Source: Anthostomella pinea
Taxonomy: Eukaryota > Ascomycota > Sordariomycetes > Xylariales > Xylariaceae
Length of the DNA: 64,000 bases
Direction of reading: 5' to 3'
Assembly (NCBI GenBank): GCA_963556695.1
Contig: CAUWAG010000006.1
Location: 3,038,001-3,102,000 of the forward strand
Shown here in pieces: positions 37,686 through 49,223 of the stretch. The notes beneath the pieces were generated by a model. It was not told where the DNA came from. It saw only the letters and a list, made by a program, of their open reading frames with translations, and ran no database searches. Numbering within the stretch: position 1 is the stretch's first letter; each line of letters starts with the position of its first letter. Both the position numbers and the translations under genes were made by a program.

Positions 37686-38541
37686 TCACGAGGGTGGCGC
37701 GCTGGCTTGGGCCTGTGTTGAAGGTGGGTCGATAGACTTTCCGAAGGGCGGTTGGCCGCGATCTCTCAGGATAGGGTAGTGTGCATAGATTTGCTTTGTT
37801 CGGAGATGGACGGGTATCTGGTCCTTTGCAACGTCGGGGATTGACTTCTCAAGTTTCTGTAATCTGCGTCAGCCAAAAGCGCCACAGTGATGCGTACCTA
37901 GAATGTAGAAGCATACCAGGTTGTCGAAGACGCATTTGTTCAGCTTCCACTCGTCCTTTCGGCACTGCCAGAGTTGGTGGTTGTTGTTGTCCAGACATTG
38001 CCAGTGCTTGCGGAATTCTTCTAAGCAGTGCTTGTTGATATCGTCAACCCTGCGATATTTCAAGACCATTAGCTATCGCGATACTTCCGTTACGGCGCTT
38101 CTGGGCGACCTGATGACTGTGGTACAGAGCGGCAGATGGGTTGTCCTGACACGTTGAGATACTATTGGGGGTCGACATACACGCTGGCGGCGCATCTAGT
38201 TACTCTGCGGCCCTCCTTGAGACACTCTGCCTCGCCCTTTCCGGGGTTCTCGGTCTTGCATTGCATGTAATCATCGTTGTACGGTCGGCATCGGGCGCCG
38301 ATAAAGAATGAAGCCGAAAGAAGAGGCGCGGAGGTCGCACCGACCTCCTTGACCGAGGGGATCGAGTCCGGAAGGGGGGTGGTGTCGTAGAGAACCTGCT
38401 GGTTGAAGCTACGGACAAGTCAGCAACAGAGCGTGATTCACAAGGACAGGGCCGATCAGAGGGCAATGGACAATGCAATTGGCAGTATACTGAGTTGTAG
38501 AACTAGGCCACGGGCACTTACATGGGCTTCCGGGCCGCCAT
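37686..38541 (-). CDS. nuo-20.8: Mitochondrial complex I 20.8 kDa subunit (NDUFA8/PGIV homolog)
   Basis: Four exons (38541-38522, 38408-38181, 38049-37917, 37856-37686) fit in phase and give 183 residues, the usual fungal length. The protein begins MAARKPIFNQQVLYD. It carries twin-Cys CHCH motifs: CRPYNDDYMQC...CLKEGRRVTRC and CLEEFRKHWQC...CRKDEWKLNKC. These cysteines form disulfides in the intermembrane space through the Mia40 pathway, and the subunit is an accessory part of NADH:ubiquinone oxidoreductase. The tail (KLEKSIPDV, then IPVHLRTKQIYA) is typical of the fungal protein. The gene is divergent from the nucleoporin gene, with a shared upstream region of about 650 bp. Confidence 0.9.
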
Positions 38542-39188
38542 GACTGCGATGTCGTCGAGGTTGTGGGTTTTGATGTCGTTATTTGGGGAGCTTGGAAATG
38601 GAGCAATTCACGAGGTGAGGTTAACAGATTGGGTGTGCTGATTGGCTTCAGCCACAAATTGCTCTGAATGAACTTATGAAGGCTGAAGCTCCAAAATTGT
38701 GGCAGGGCACAGCCACAGCTGAAGAGGGTCCAAGCTCCCGGTAATCTGAGGCTGCACTGCGGGACACGGCTGGAGCTAAGAGCTGGTGCAGAAGCTCGGC
38801 AGCAACTTTTGTTTTCATGAGAGCAGACTGGCCGACGAACGACGGACGACTAACGAGAATTTGACCACGGCGACGATACCACCACCTACAGCGCATCATC
38901 CAGTCAGGAGACTTGTATGCCTGAGATTCAGCTTGGTTATATCGACGGATTGATGTTGGTGCTTCTATCGACGCGCCCTGCCGGAGTAATAGTATTTTGC
39001 AAGGACTTACTATGAGCTGAGACCATCCCATTCTTTGTTGCTACGCCATTTCGAGCGCGACCGTTCCACCTCAGCTCAGCTCATGAGCTTTGGTCGCAAG
39101 CGAGTTTGATTTCTTCCCACCGACACTTACGCCGTCGCGCTTTCTGTCTGAAGTCCACCATCCTTTCCACGCCTTCACGCCTCACACG
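38542..39188. promoter_or_regulatory. Divergent intergenic region between NDUFA8 and NUP54/57
   Basis: 647 bp separate the two divergent start codons, so both promoters must lie here. No single motif stands out enough to name. Confidence 0.4.
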
Positions 39189-40396
39189 ATGTCTCTGTTC
39201 GGCAAGCCAGCATCGACCTTCGGGACAAGTACAAGCGGCAGCTTCGGCGCAGCCAACAACTCCAGCCTCTTCGCGCAGTCTGCGAACCAGGCCCAAAATC
39301 AGAATCAGAACCAGAACCAGCCGCAGACCAGTGCGTTTGGGGGTAGCTTACTGGGCCAGTCGACACAGCAGCAACAACAGCAGCAACAACAGCAGCAACA
39401 ACAGCAGCCACAACAGCAGCAACAACAACAGGCCCCTGCTGCATCGTTCATGAATGCGAGCCAAGCACCTGTTCAGTTCAAGAGCTCGATATGGGAACCG
39501 GGTCGCGACTCACTAGGTATGCTCCTTGCGCTCCCAATGTCTGTGGTACGTCTACTGACTGGTTCTCTCTATCGCAGGTCACAAGCCCGTCACCGAGCAG
39601 ATGGAGACAATGCTCGAGAAGTGGCACCCCAACAGCAACAGCACCGTGTTCAAGCATTACTTCTACAACAAGGTCGACCAAACGCGTATCCCCTTCTACC
39701 AGCCATCTGCCGCCGAAGATCCTCGGGAATGGGAGCAAGCTGTGCATGACAGGCCAGCTCCTGGCTACGTACCGGTTCTTGCGACTGGTTTCGCCGCGCT
39801 TGCAGACCGACTTCAAATGCAGAGGGCCGTTCTCGCAAACTATAACAAAGCACTACATGCGATCAATTCGTCTCTCGACGCCATATTGTCACAGCAAGAC
39901 CTGCAGACGAGCGTGCGAGCGCTGAATGCCCGGCGGAAACACGCAATACTACGGCAGCGATGCCTGGCTCTGGCGAGCAAGGTGCAGGTCCTGCGCAATC
40001 GGGGTTATTCGTTGGACAAGGAGGAGGACGACCTCAAGGCGAAATTGGAAGCGTTAGACCAAGGCCTACAAGACCCAGCCCTTAGCGCAAGAACCGAGGA
40101 GCTATGGAGTCGCCTGCTGTCGCTAAGAGGATACGCGGATACTCTGCGCAACGAGATGGACAGACGAGGCGCCGAGGCTCAGGAAGGGTTAGGCGAGGAA
40201 GCTGAGGCCAAAGCCAAGAAGGTATGATCACCTTCGCCACGCCGCTTTGCTCTTTACTCTATTTCTCTATGCTGACCGTATGATACAGATCCTGGAAGAC
40301 TATGACAAGCAACTACAGACTCTCAAGAGCCAGTTAGAGTCGATCAAGAAGGATTATGACGAGTGGCAAGCCGACACGAATCCGCCTTCCAAATAG
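39189..40396 (+). CDS. NUP57: Nucleoporin Nup54/Nup57 (FG nucleoporin of the central channel)
   Basis: Exons 39189-39516, 39578-40221 and 40289-40396 join in phase (GTATGC...CGCAG; GTATGA...ACAG) and give 359 residues. Residues 1-95 are the FG/low-complexity domain (SLFGKPASTFG, GSFGAANNSSLF, SAFGGSLLGQ), followed by a CAG/CAA-encoded glutamine tract (39368-39430). From SSIWEPGRDSLGHKPVTEQ onward comes the structured Nup54 part with KWHPNSNSTVFKHYFYNKV, then long coiled coils (ALNARRKHAILRQRCLALASKVQVLR; the last exon ILEDYDKQLQTLKSQLESIKKDYDEW). With Nup62/Nsp1 and Nup58/Nup49 it forms the channel trimer of the nuclear pore that binds transport receptors. Regular length and conserved core make it a functional gene. 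Confidence 0.9.
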
Positions 40397-41170
40397 CCAG
40401 GAGTGGCATGGAGTGGCACGGCGACAAAGGATAGCATGATACCATATAGACACAGTATGAAGTCCGGAATAAGGTCTCTGTGCTGGTGGGTTGCACAGAT
40501 CATGTGCCTGTAGGAAACGGCACGAGCCTGGCGTTCGGGAGGACATGTGCGTCTGATACTTGAGATATACTACCGGTACAGCTTTTTGTATTTGCTCCTG
40601 TGTTGCTCACTCTGGTGATGACGGTGATTCTCTCTTTACAGTCGTATAGGGTAGTCAGGAGAAGGAACCTCACGACTCATGACGATGCTGTGGCGATGCT
40701 GCGGCATTGATAGGCGCGCAAGCAAGGGTGTGGAATGATACCCGGCTACTATGTGCACCGTCCACTTGGGAAGAGCTGTCTGGAGCGCAACATGTCCGCA
40801 AGCTTACGGAGATTTCGCTTCCAAGGAATAGCTAATACTCAACAGTACTCGCAGGGCACTGCAAGAAATGCATGTCTGTAATCTCTGGACGACTGGCAAC
40901 CGCGGGACAGAACCCTTGTTTGTTGCTATCTCAAAGTATCATACACGTACCTTAGTACTAGGTGGCATGTTGTACAAGTATCGAGATCTGTACAGGAGAG
41001 GAGGGAGATCTTCCCATAGGCTAGGCTCCTCTGACCATCTTCCTCTCTCATTGTTTATGTACGCCTCGCGAGCATGGCTTTTGCCCTCGCCTTTTTATAC
41101 AGAATGCGTTCCTTCTCCGGATGGTCTATTGACCTGAATAGGTGCGCAGTTTTGGAAGCAGGTCGCTTGC
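40397..41170. other. Intergenic between convergent NUP54/57 and TOM5
   Basis: 774 bp lie downstream of both genes; they should contain both 3' ends. No gene is recognised. Confidence 0.4.
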
Positions 41171-41516
41171 TTAGAAGACGCTCGAGACGGCATCGATAAC
41201 GAATGGAGCTATGCATGGGAAGATGTTGTCAGCCAGGGCTCATTGTTCGAACTTTTGCGCATCGCATTGCGAGCGCATAGATAGAGGCTATTCGTACAGA
41301 TGTAGAGAACAACTGCAGCCGTCAGGAAACGGTGGACTGTCGAGTTGGCTTCGGCCTCGAGCTGCTCAACCTCCTCGAGGGAGAGCTGGGGTTGTTGGAC
41401 TGCGTTGACCTGAGTTAGCATAGTTGGATTCTATGTACCGTCGTTGCATGCTGACAATGCAATCTTGCAATGAAGGATTGGGAGGATTAATAAAAGCACT
41501 TACATCCGCCGAACAT
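41171..41516 (-). CDS. tom5: TOM5, small subunit of the mitochondrial import pore
   Basis: Three exons (41516-41504, 41399-41298, 41208-41171) join in phase and give only 50 residues: MFGGF, then QQPQLSLEEVEQLEAEAN, and a single membrane helix RFLTAAVVLYISPFVID ending AVSSVF. This start and the LYISPF helix are characteristic of fungal Tom5. The first exon is 13 nt; a GCTAACT branch site sits just upstream of the acceptor (CGCAG) that gives the family start. Tom5 is a tail-anchored outer-membrane protein that stabilises the TOM complex. The gene is too short and too split to appear as one open frame. Confidence 0.9.
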
Positions 41517-42267
41517 GGTGGGTTGTTGTGATGTGTTGTTGGGGGTGGTTTGTTGGAGTTATTCTTTTGTCTTGGGTTGCGCCAGAGAAAGGCTGTGATG
41601 GCAATGTGCTGGTACAGAGATGACGATACCTTATCCTCAGAACATTGAAATTTTGCTGGCCGACTGCATGCGCTCCAGCTTGCACGGCCGATGAAGCTCG
41701 GCCCAGTCTGGGCCTTCAGGTCCCCTGTGGCCGTGTGGCGTCTCCTTAGCCGCTGATAATGGACTCACGCTACTTATCTTAGCGCCTAAGCCCATGAGTT
41801 CGCGGTAACAGATGCCTAGCGCGGAGCCCTATCGGCCCCGAAATGACCCACTCCGCCATCTTATCTACTCGGTCCCAAGGGTCTCTGGCCGATGGCGGCC
41901 GTTGAGCATCGAATCATCACAGACCGCGAATCCTTCACGCAACTTTTCTCGTAACAGCGTTCGGTTCAAGATACTGCTCGTACATGAGCGATTCTTCTTA
42001 CAGTATTACCCAAGAGTGCTTTGCTGCTTGATTTCTGCATCCTCCTTGCCCTCTATCCAACTCGATATATCTTCCACCGAGGGCCTACAACCCGAGCATG
42101 ACCGCATGAGTGCTTGAAGCTGTGTCCAATAGGAGCTGGCCCATCTCGCCATCTGTTTCCCCTGACCTACCTCAACTCACACTCATATCAGACTTTCGGC
42201 TGCCCTTATATCCCCTCACTGTCAGCTACCAAACGGTAGACCGAGGGAGGAGGTCTGCACCACCACA
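41517..42267. promoter_or_regulatory. Divergent intergenic region between TOM5 and GCV2
   Basis: About 750 bp separate two nuclear genes for mitochondrial proteins read outward, so promoters of both lie here. No motif is named. Confidence 0.4.
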
Positions 42268-45200
42268 ATGGCCTCCGTTGCGCGGGCTTTCCCACGTCGA
42301 CTGGGTCAGTTGTCGGCCCAGTCACGAGTTTCCTCGTCACTGAATTCGCGACTACAGCGGTCAAGCTCGTGGGTATGCCACCGGTGCGCGTACAAGGCCG
42401 TCACCACCCTTACGGGAAGGAGGGCCTTCTCGAATACGTCCATGCTTTCAAACAGCGAGGATGTCAATGCTGTGCCGCACTCAACCGACGCGGCGGCATC
42501 TTACGCGGAGCTCGACACCTTTGCCCGTCGTCACATTGGTCCAGATGACGTTGACACGGCGCAGATGCTGAAGGCTCTGTTACCGCCTGTCGACGATTTG
42601 GACGCTTTCGTTGGCCAGGTCATACCGCCTGACATCTTCTCGACGCGGCAGATGAAGATCAACAATAAAGACGAGACTTACACCGAGTCAAGTCTGATAC
42701 CCAGGATGGAGCAGTTCCACAACAACAATAAGCTTATGAAGAGCTTCATCGGCCAAGGTTACTATGGAACCCACACTCCGCCCGTCATCCAGCGAAACGT
42801 CCTGGAGAACCCGGCCTGGTACACGAGCTACACCCCCTATCAGCCTGAAATCAGCCAAGGTCGGCTGGAGTCCTTGGTCAACTTTCAGACCATGGTCACG
42901 GATCTTACCGCTCTTTCCATTGCAAACGCCAGTCTTCTCGATGAAGGCACTGCAGCCGCCGAGGCCATGACGCTTTCTATGAATGCTCTGTCGACCTCGA
43001 GGGCGAAGAGGGAGGGCAAGACCTTTGTTGTCTCTACATCTCTCCACCCGCAAACGGTCGCTGTTATGCGAGGACGTGCTGAGGGGTTTGGGATTAAGAT
43101 TCTCGAGTTGGACCTCGCTAAGGAGGAGACTACTGCCGAAATTGAGGCACTTGGCGATGACCTCGTTGGCGTTATGGCCCAGTACCCCGACACCTACGGC
43201 CAGGTAGGGAACCATGAAGCACTGGCTGATTTGGTCCACAAACAAGGCGCCCTGCTAAGTGTCGCAACGGATTTGCTGGCCTTGACGGTGCTGAAACCGC
43301 CCGGAGAATGGGGAGCGGACATTGCATTCGGGAGCGCTCAGCGATTTGGCGTGCCTATGGGGTTTGGTGGTCCTCATGCAGCCTTCTTTGCTGTCAAGGA
43401 CAAGCACAAGCGGAAGATACCCGGAAGGCTGGTCGGGTTGTCCAAAGATCGACTAGGCCATAAGGCGTATCGATTGGCTTTGCAGACGAGAGAGCAGCAC
43501 ATCCGGAGAGAAAAGGCAACCAGCAATGTCTGCACCTCGCAGGCCTTGCTGGCCAACATGAGCGCTTTTTACGGTGTTTATCACGGTCCAGAAGGTCTCA
43601 AGGCCATCGCAGAACGAGTCATTCGTGGAGCGAGGGCTGTCCAGTCAGCCGCCGAAGCACTAGGATTATCCACGTCGAAAAGCAAATGGGACGAGAACGG
43701 AAGCGTCTTGTTTGATACCGTCATCATCGACACAGGGTCCCCGGGGAAGAGGGCGAGTCTGCTCCAGCTAGCATACAGCCGTGACGTACAGTTTCGGGTG
43801 CTCGATGAACAGCGCGTTGGAGTTTCGATTGACGAAACAACAACCTTGGATGATCTTGTACGGATCACAGGGTTGCTCATGAATGCCAGCAATGGTTCCC
43901 ATGTATTCGACAAAGAGGAGGCCTCGAAGATGACCCATCAGTACCTATCTGAACACAGCGGTTCATTGGACATTCCAGATGCGTTTCGACGGACGACCGA
44001 CTTCATGACACATCCTGTCTTCAACACCCACCATTCCGAGACCGAAATGCTGCGGTATATCTACCACCTGCAGTCGAAAGACCTATCACTGGTTCACTCC
44101 ATGATTCCTCTTGGCTCCTGCACGATGAAGCTTAACGCCACAACCGAGATGTCGCTTATCACTCAGCCGAGATTCTCGCAAATGCACCCTTTTGTTCCAT
44201 CCAAATTCGCCCAAGGCTACAATGGTTTACTCAGATGGTTCAAGGGCCAGCTGGCTAGTATTACTGGCATGGACAGCGTCTCTATCCAACCAAACTCGGG
44301 AGCCCAAGGCGAGTTTGCTGGGTTGCGCGCGATCAGGGACTACCAGAAGAAGCACAGCGAACCTGGTAAGGATCGTGACATCTGTCTCATCCCCGTTTCT
44401 GCGCATGGCACAAACCCTGCCTCTGCTGCCATGGCCGGCATGCGTGTCGTGCCCATCAAATGCGACACGGCCACTGGTAACCTCGATGTTGCGGACCTGG
44501 AGGCAAAATGTAAGCAGTACGAGGATCAGCTTGGCGCCATCATGGTCACTTATCCAAGCACCTTTGGCGTCTTCGAGCCCGAGATCAAGAAGGTGTGCCA
44601 GATTGTTCATGACCACGGCGGACAAGTCTACATGGACGGTGCAAACATGAACGCACAGATCGGGTTGTGTTCCCCTGGAGAGATCGGCGCAGATGTGTGC
44701 CATTTGAATCTTCACAAGACCTTTTGTATCCCTCATGGCGGAGGTGGCCCGGGGGTGGGTCCTATCTGCGTCAAGAAGCACTTGCAACCGCACCTGCCCG
44801 GTCATCCAATCAGCAGCGTGGGGAGGATGGAAACCTCCAACGGCCATTCAGTCAGTAGCGCCAGATACGGAAGTGCAAGCATCAACCTAATCAGTTGGGC
44901 GTATAACACAATGATGGGTAAGCCAGTTCCCAGCTTTGTTTTGTCAAGCTTTGCGCGATCCTGGCCTTCAGTTGACTGACTATTTTCACAGGTGCGGAAG
45001 GGTTGAGGCACGCAACCAAGATCACCCTCCTCAATGCAAACTACATTCTCTCGCGGCTTAAGCCTCATTACTCTATTCTCTATATGAACGAGCACGGGAG
45101 ATGTGCTCATGAGTTCATACTCGATGTTCGCCCCTTCAGCAAATCTGCAGGTGTCGAGGCTATCGACATCGCCAAGCGTCTTCAGGACTACGGTTTCCAT

Positions 45201-45670
45201 GCACCCACCATGAGCTGGCCGGTCCCCAACACGCTGATGATCGAACCAACCGAGAGCGAGAGCAAGGAAGAGTTGGACCGCTTCGTCAATGCCCTGATCA
45301 GTATTCGCGAGGAGATCCGTGAGGTTGAAGAGGGCAAGGTACCACGAGAGCGCAATGTCCTGAAGATGGCGCCTCATACCATGCAGGATCTGATCATGGG
45401 TGATGGTGAAGGCAAGTGGGAACGGAGCTACTCTAGAGAGAAGGCTGCGTACCCTCTGGCGTGGCTGAAGGAGAAGAAGTTCTGGCCTAGTGTTGGCAGA
45501 ATCGACGACAGTAAGTCTTCCGAAACGGCCATGAATCCATGTAGCGAGCTGTCAAAGCTAATATTGTTGCAGCTTATGGTGATCTCAACCTCTTCTGTAC
45601 ATGCCCGCCGGTAGAGGATACCACCGGAGACACCGTAGAGACCGGAAAGAGCTGGGGCGTAGCTTCGTGA
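42268..45670 (+). CDS. GCV2: Glycine dehydrogenase (decarboxylating), P-protein, mitochondrial
   Basis: Exons 42268-44917, 44992-45510 and 45573-45670 join in phase and give 1088 residues, the usual eukaryotic size. The first 60 residues are Arg/Ser-rich without acids, a mitochondrial targeting peptide ([20 protein letters not shown]). The N-terminal half starts [10 protein letters not shown] and includes [16 protein letters not shown] and [21 protein letters not shown]. The C-terminal half has [16 protein letters not shown] and the pyridoxal-phosphate site [18 protein letters not shown] with the Lys at about residue 817. It decarboxylates glycine and passes the aminomethyl group to lipoyl H-protein in the glycine cleavage system. 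The frame is intact throughout. The C-terminus reads [11 protein letters not shown], conserved in fungal homologs. Confidence 0.97.
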
Positions 45671-47235
45671 GCTGGGAACTCTACACCTCTGGCATTGCCC
45701 CGACTTTGCAAGGAGCAGGCGGCAAAAATAGATCGGCGATGTCAAACTTCAACACCATGGAAAAGAGGCGTACGGAATACCAACCAGCGCACATCGTGTA
45801 GCTTGGGGCTCATCATTCAACACCACACAAATAGGCGTCGGACTTTGATGATCCTCTTCCTCTTTCTCTTCTGCATTGCGTCGCTGCATTTCTCTTGCCA
45901 TGTATCTATCGTTTTTGCCAGCGTTCAACTCAACTGCATCGTGGCACCAACTCATTTAACTGGGTTGGCTAGGTAGAAAGGAATGGAGTTTAGACGGTGG
46001 AGAGTCTGGTACCTTACACCGAGGCACGAATTTGATTCTTTACATGTCGCGAAATAGTTTAGATATTTGTGGATGGTTCTAGATGAATACAATGTACTGG
46101 ATCTTCTCCCACTTCGATGATGGGCTTGTTGTGATGATGTCTGTGTCTACGGAGGTTTATATGAGACCGGGTGTATTCCCCTTTGCGGATCCTGGTTACT
46201 TGCCCCCTATCTGGGCGATACGAAGGCTAGTTGGCCCTATTCCATATTCACTTAGTTGTGTAAGCCTGAACATGCCATCGCTTCCCCCATACCCCATTTC
46301 GACAGATCTGGTGGTCCTGCCATTTAGGGGTTCTCCCAGTGCCCAGATATGTACAGCAAGCTCATCACGACCCTTGAGGCACAAGGCTACCCCGTCCTGT
46401 ACGTCTATCTAGGTCTGACAGACCGTGATTATTTGCACTTCGGCCTGAAAGCCGAGTTTGAGATAGACGCCGTTCGAGTCCATGTTCCGTTGGGTAGCCA
46501 CAGTCGTCGGTATAATGCTAATGCGGATCTGGAGGTCTGGCCGGTCGTTCGCCACTGGTCAATTCTAAGCCCCTACCTACTTAAGTATGGTAGAAATACA
46601 TTCACCAGCACAGGGATCTCATCTAGATCGCCGACCTTGATGGCCTCCCGGTAACATATAAGGTATGTTTGCGGGGCATCCTGACCTCCTCTGACGTATC
46701 AGTTGCCCGCGGCTCTTGCTCCCGACGCTCTGGTTGCCGCGTTTTGGGTTGGGCTAGAACTCCAATCTGGAGAATGCCATATTGTGGTCGCACAAGCACG
46801 TCATCCCAGGATTGAGGTAGGCTTGCCCTTGCATTGCCCGCCCTCCACAGCTACGTCTATGTGCAACTGTTACGAGGCCGGAGCCTTGTAGCAGTACTCC
46901 TTTGTAGTCCGTTATCACAGGGGTATGATAGTCGGTATGGTGAAGCACACATCCGAACAGCCGCCCCTGACCTCAAGGGTGAGGTGTGTTGGCGATCTGC
47001 AGTTGGTGCAAGGGGGGTCAATCACCAACCGATCACCCCCGCTGGCTCACCTTTTCCCGCGAGCCCCGGAGACACCATTGTACGTGTTATCCCGTGGACA
47101 CACTTGACGCTCTCTCTCTACCTTCGTCCTGACTGTCGAGCGCAGTGTTTAGACAAGACTTGTCAACCTAGTTGCCACAATCTACTAGCAGGCTTCTTCC
47201 AAGGCACATATTGAGCTCCAAAGCAATTGCCCGAG
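45671..47235. other. Intergenic, no gene recognised
   Basis: 1.56 kb lie between GCV2 and the P450. No protein pattern is visible. The boundary between the housekeeping block and the accessory block falls here. Confidence 0.4.
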
Positions 47236-48936
47236 ATGTTGGCTTCAGACGTTCTTCACCCCGCATTGGGATATGCCGGCTACCTCTTCCTGACTTATGT
47301 ACGGTACTCCTCGCGCGCAAGGGCCTGTCTTGACTGACGCGGCTCCTAGATACTGCGTCTCCTTGGCTATCGCCTCCTGTTGCATCCCCTGCGCGACTAT
47401 CCGGGTCCGTTCTTGGCCAAGTTGACCGGACTCCATGCGGGCTTCTACGCTGTGCGCAGGCGACTCCATCTAGAGATCTATCGGAACCATGTGCAATACG
47501 GTCAGTCCGGGATCTTAGACTACTTCACTCATGCTCCAACAATCTGACTTATCGTGGGAAATAGGCCCTGTAGTCCGCGTCGGGCCGGACCGACTGGTGT
47601 TCAACAGCGTCACCGCTCTACACGGTATGTTCACTTCCTGTATGGCTCGTACATGCGGCTAAATGTCAAAGACATCTACCAAAGCGAGCGCATCACCGAG
47701 TCCCGCGGGTACGTGACCACAGCGCGAAATAATGTCTTCAATGTCTTCAATGCACTGGACAGGGACCTGCATCGCCAGAAGCGACGACTCGTTGGCCTGG
47801 CCGTCTCGGAGCGCTCAATGCGTGCTTTCGAACCGACGCTGATGAGCCACGTTGACATATGTCTGAGTCAGATGCTCGAGTCGAGCCGGAACTCTAGCTC
47901 AGTCGACATGACCGCGAAAGCTAGACATCCAGGGCTGGATATCGTCGGGCAGCTTGCGTTTGGCTATGACCTTCGCATCCAGACTTCTGAGGAAAATCGA
48001 TTCATGATGAAGGCGATGACGTTCGGCAACTATCGCGGCAATGTGTACCAACACCTTCACTGGCGTTCCAAGCTCTACCCCACCCCGATTCTTGACAAGG
48101 TCTTCTACGAGGCGAGGGAGAAGTATTATCCCCTGCTGGAAACAATGATATCTACTCGCGTCGCCCAGGACAAGCATGCTAAGCATGACTTGTTCTCCTT
48201 CGTCGCTGAATCAGTCAAGAGCACTGATCGGGGTGGCGATCTGTGGCAAGAGGCCCTGTTCTTTATACTAGCAGGTAACTTATGCCGTAACCTTTGCACA
48301 CACAGAATGCCTGTGCTCTAACCCATTACCCTTATAGCAGGAGACACGACGGCCACCGCAATCTGCGCCGCGTTTTTCTATATGTCCCGCAACCCGGAGT
48401 GTTACAAGAAGCTTGCCTCTGAGATCCGCTCTGCCTTTGAGACCGGTCTCGATATCAAGAGCGGTCCTCAACTTGCGGGCTGTCGCTATCTGCGCGCCTG
48501 TATCGACGAGTCCATGCGAATGTCACCGCCCGTGGGGACTACGCTCCGAGAACAAGACAGTCGAGATGGCGAGACCCAGCCTCTGATCGTCGACGGACAT
48601 GTCATCCCGCGAGGCACGCTGGTTGGCGTGAACATCTATGCTCTACACCACAATCCGGAGTACTTTCCAGACCCGTTCACCTTCAGCCCGGAGCCTTGGA
48701 TCATCCCGTGGTCGGAGGGCGCTGCAGGCGAGAAAGCTCGCAAGCTTATGCACGACGCGTTTGCCGCTTTTTCTGTCGGAACACGGGGGTGCGCGGGCAA
48801 AGCCATGGCTTACCTCGGGGGGCTCTCAGGGGGATGGGTATTGGAAGCATGGCTTGCTCCGTTTCAGGAACAGACGCGGAGGCTGATTTGCATACTTGAC
48901 TACTGCTCATCTCAGACGTGCGGCGCAACAATCTAG
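47236..48936 (+). CDS. Cytochrome P450 monooxygenase (possibly impaired)
   Basis: Exons 47236-47298, 47350-47500, 47565-47624, 47672-48274 and 48341-48936 join in phase and give 490 residues. The start has a hydrophobic N-terminal anchor (YAGYLFLTYILRLLGYRLLLHPL) then YPGPF. The I-helix motif AGDTTATAI spans the exon 4/5 junction, ESMR of the K-helix is at about residue 348, and the heme ligand block is FSVGTRGCAGKAMAY with Cys about 443. This marks it as a microsomal class II P450 that hydroxylates or otherwise oxidises a small molecule. Oddities: the PERF-type motif reads FSPEPW, losing the Arg of the conserved ERR triad, and the sequence after AMAYL does not resemble a P450 C-terminus. A frame loss near 48815 in a G-rich run is possible. 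It lies near a transporter and a terpene cyclase, suggesting one pathway. Confidence 0.75.
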
Positions 48937-49223
48937 ATGATGCTCCAGATAGATCGAAGGGCCGTAGCATCGAACGAGGCGCACGTTGAACATATGTTGA
49001 GCTTTGGATTAGCCGATGACGTGATTCGGAATCCATATGTCTGGTCCCTTGGAGAATGCGCATGGACCAGCGGGTAATGCCGGGCCGTCTGGGGTATCTG
49101 AGGAGCACTCCGGCTCCACCCGGCCCGAGAGCCTATTACACCCATTGCCCGGCCGTTTTCCTTGATTCGTTTCCTCCTCCAATCCCCAATCAACCTTTCA
49201 TGTTCATGTTACACTGGCTCGTA

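Noticed and set aside
44227..44847. Minus-strand frame inside GCV2
   Set aside because: Shadow of the P-protein frame, no independent support.
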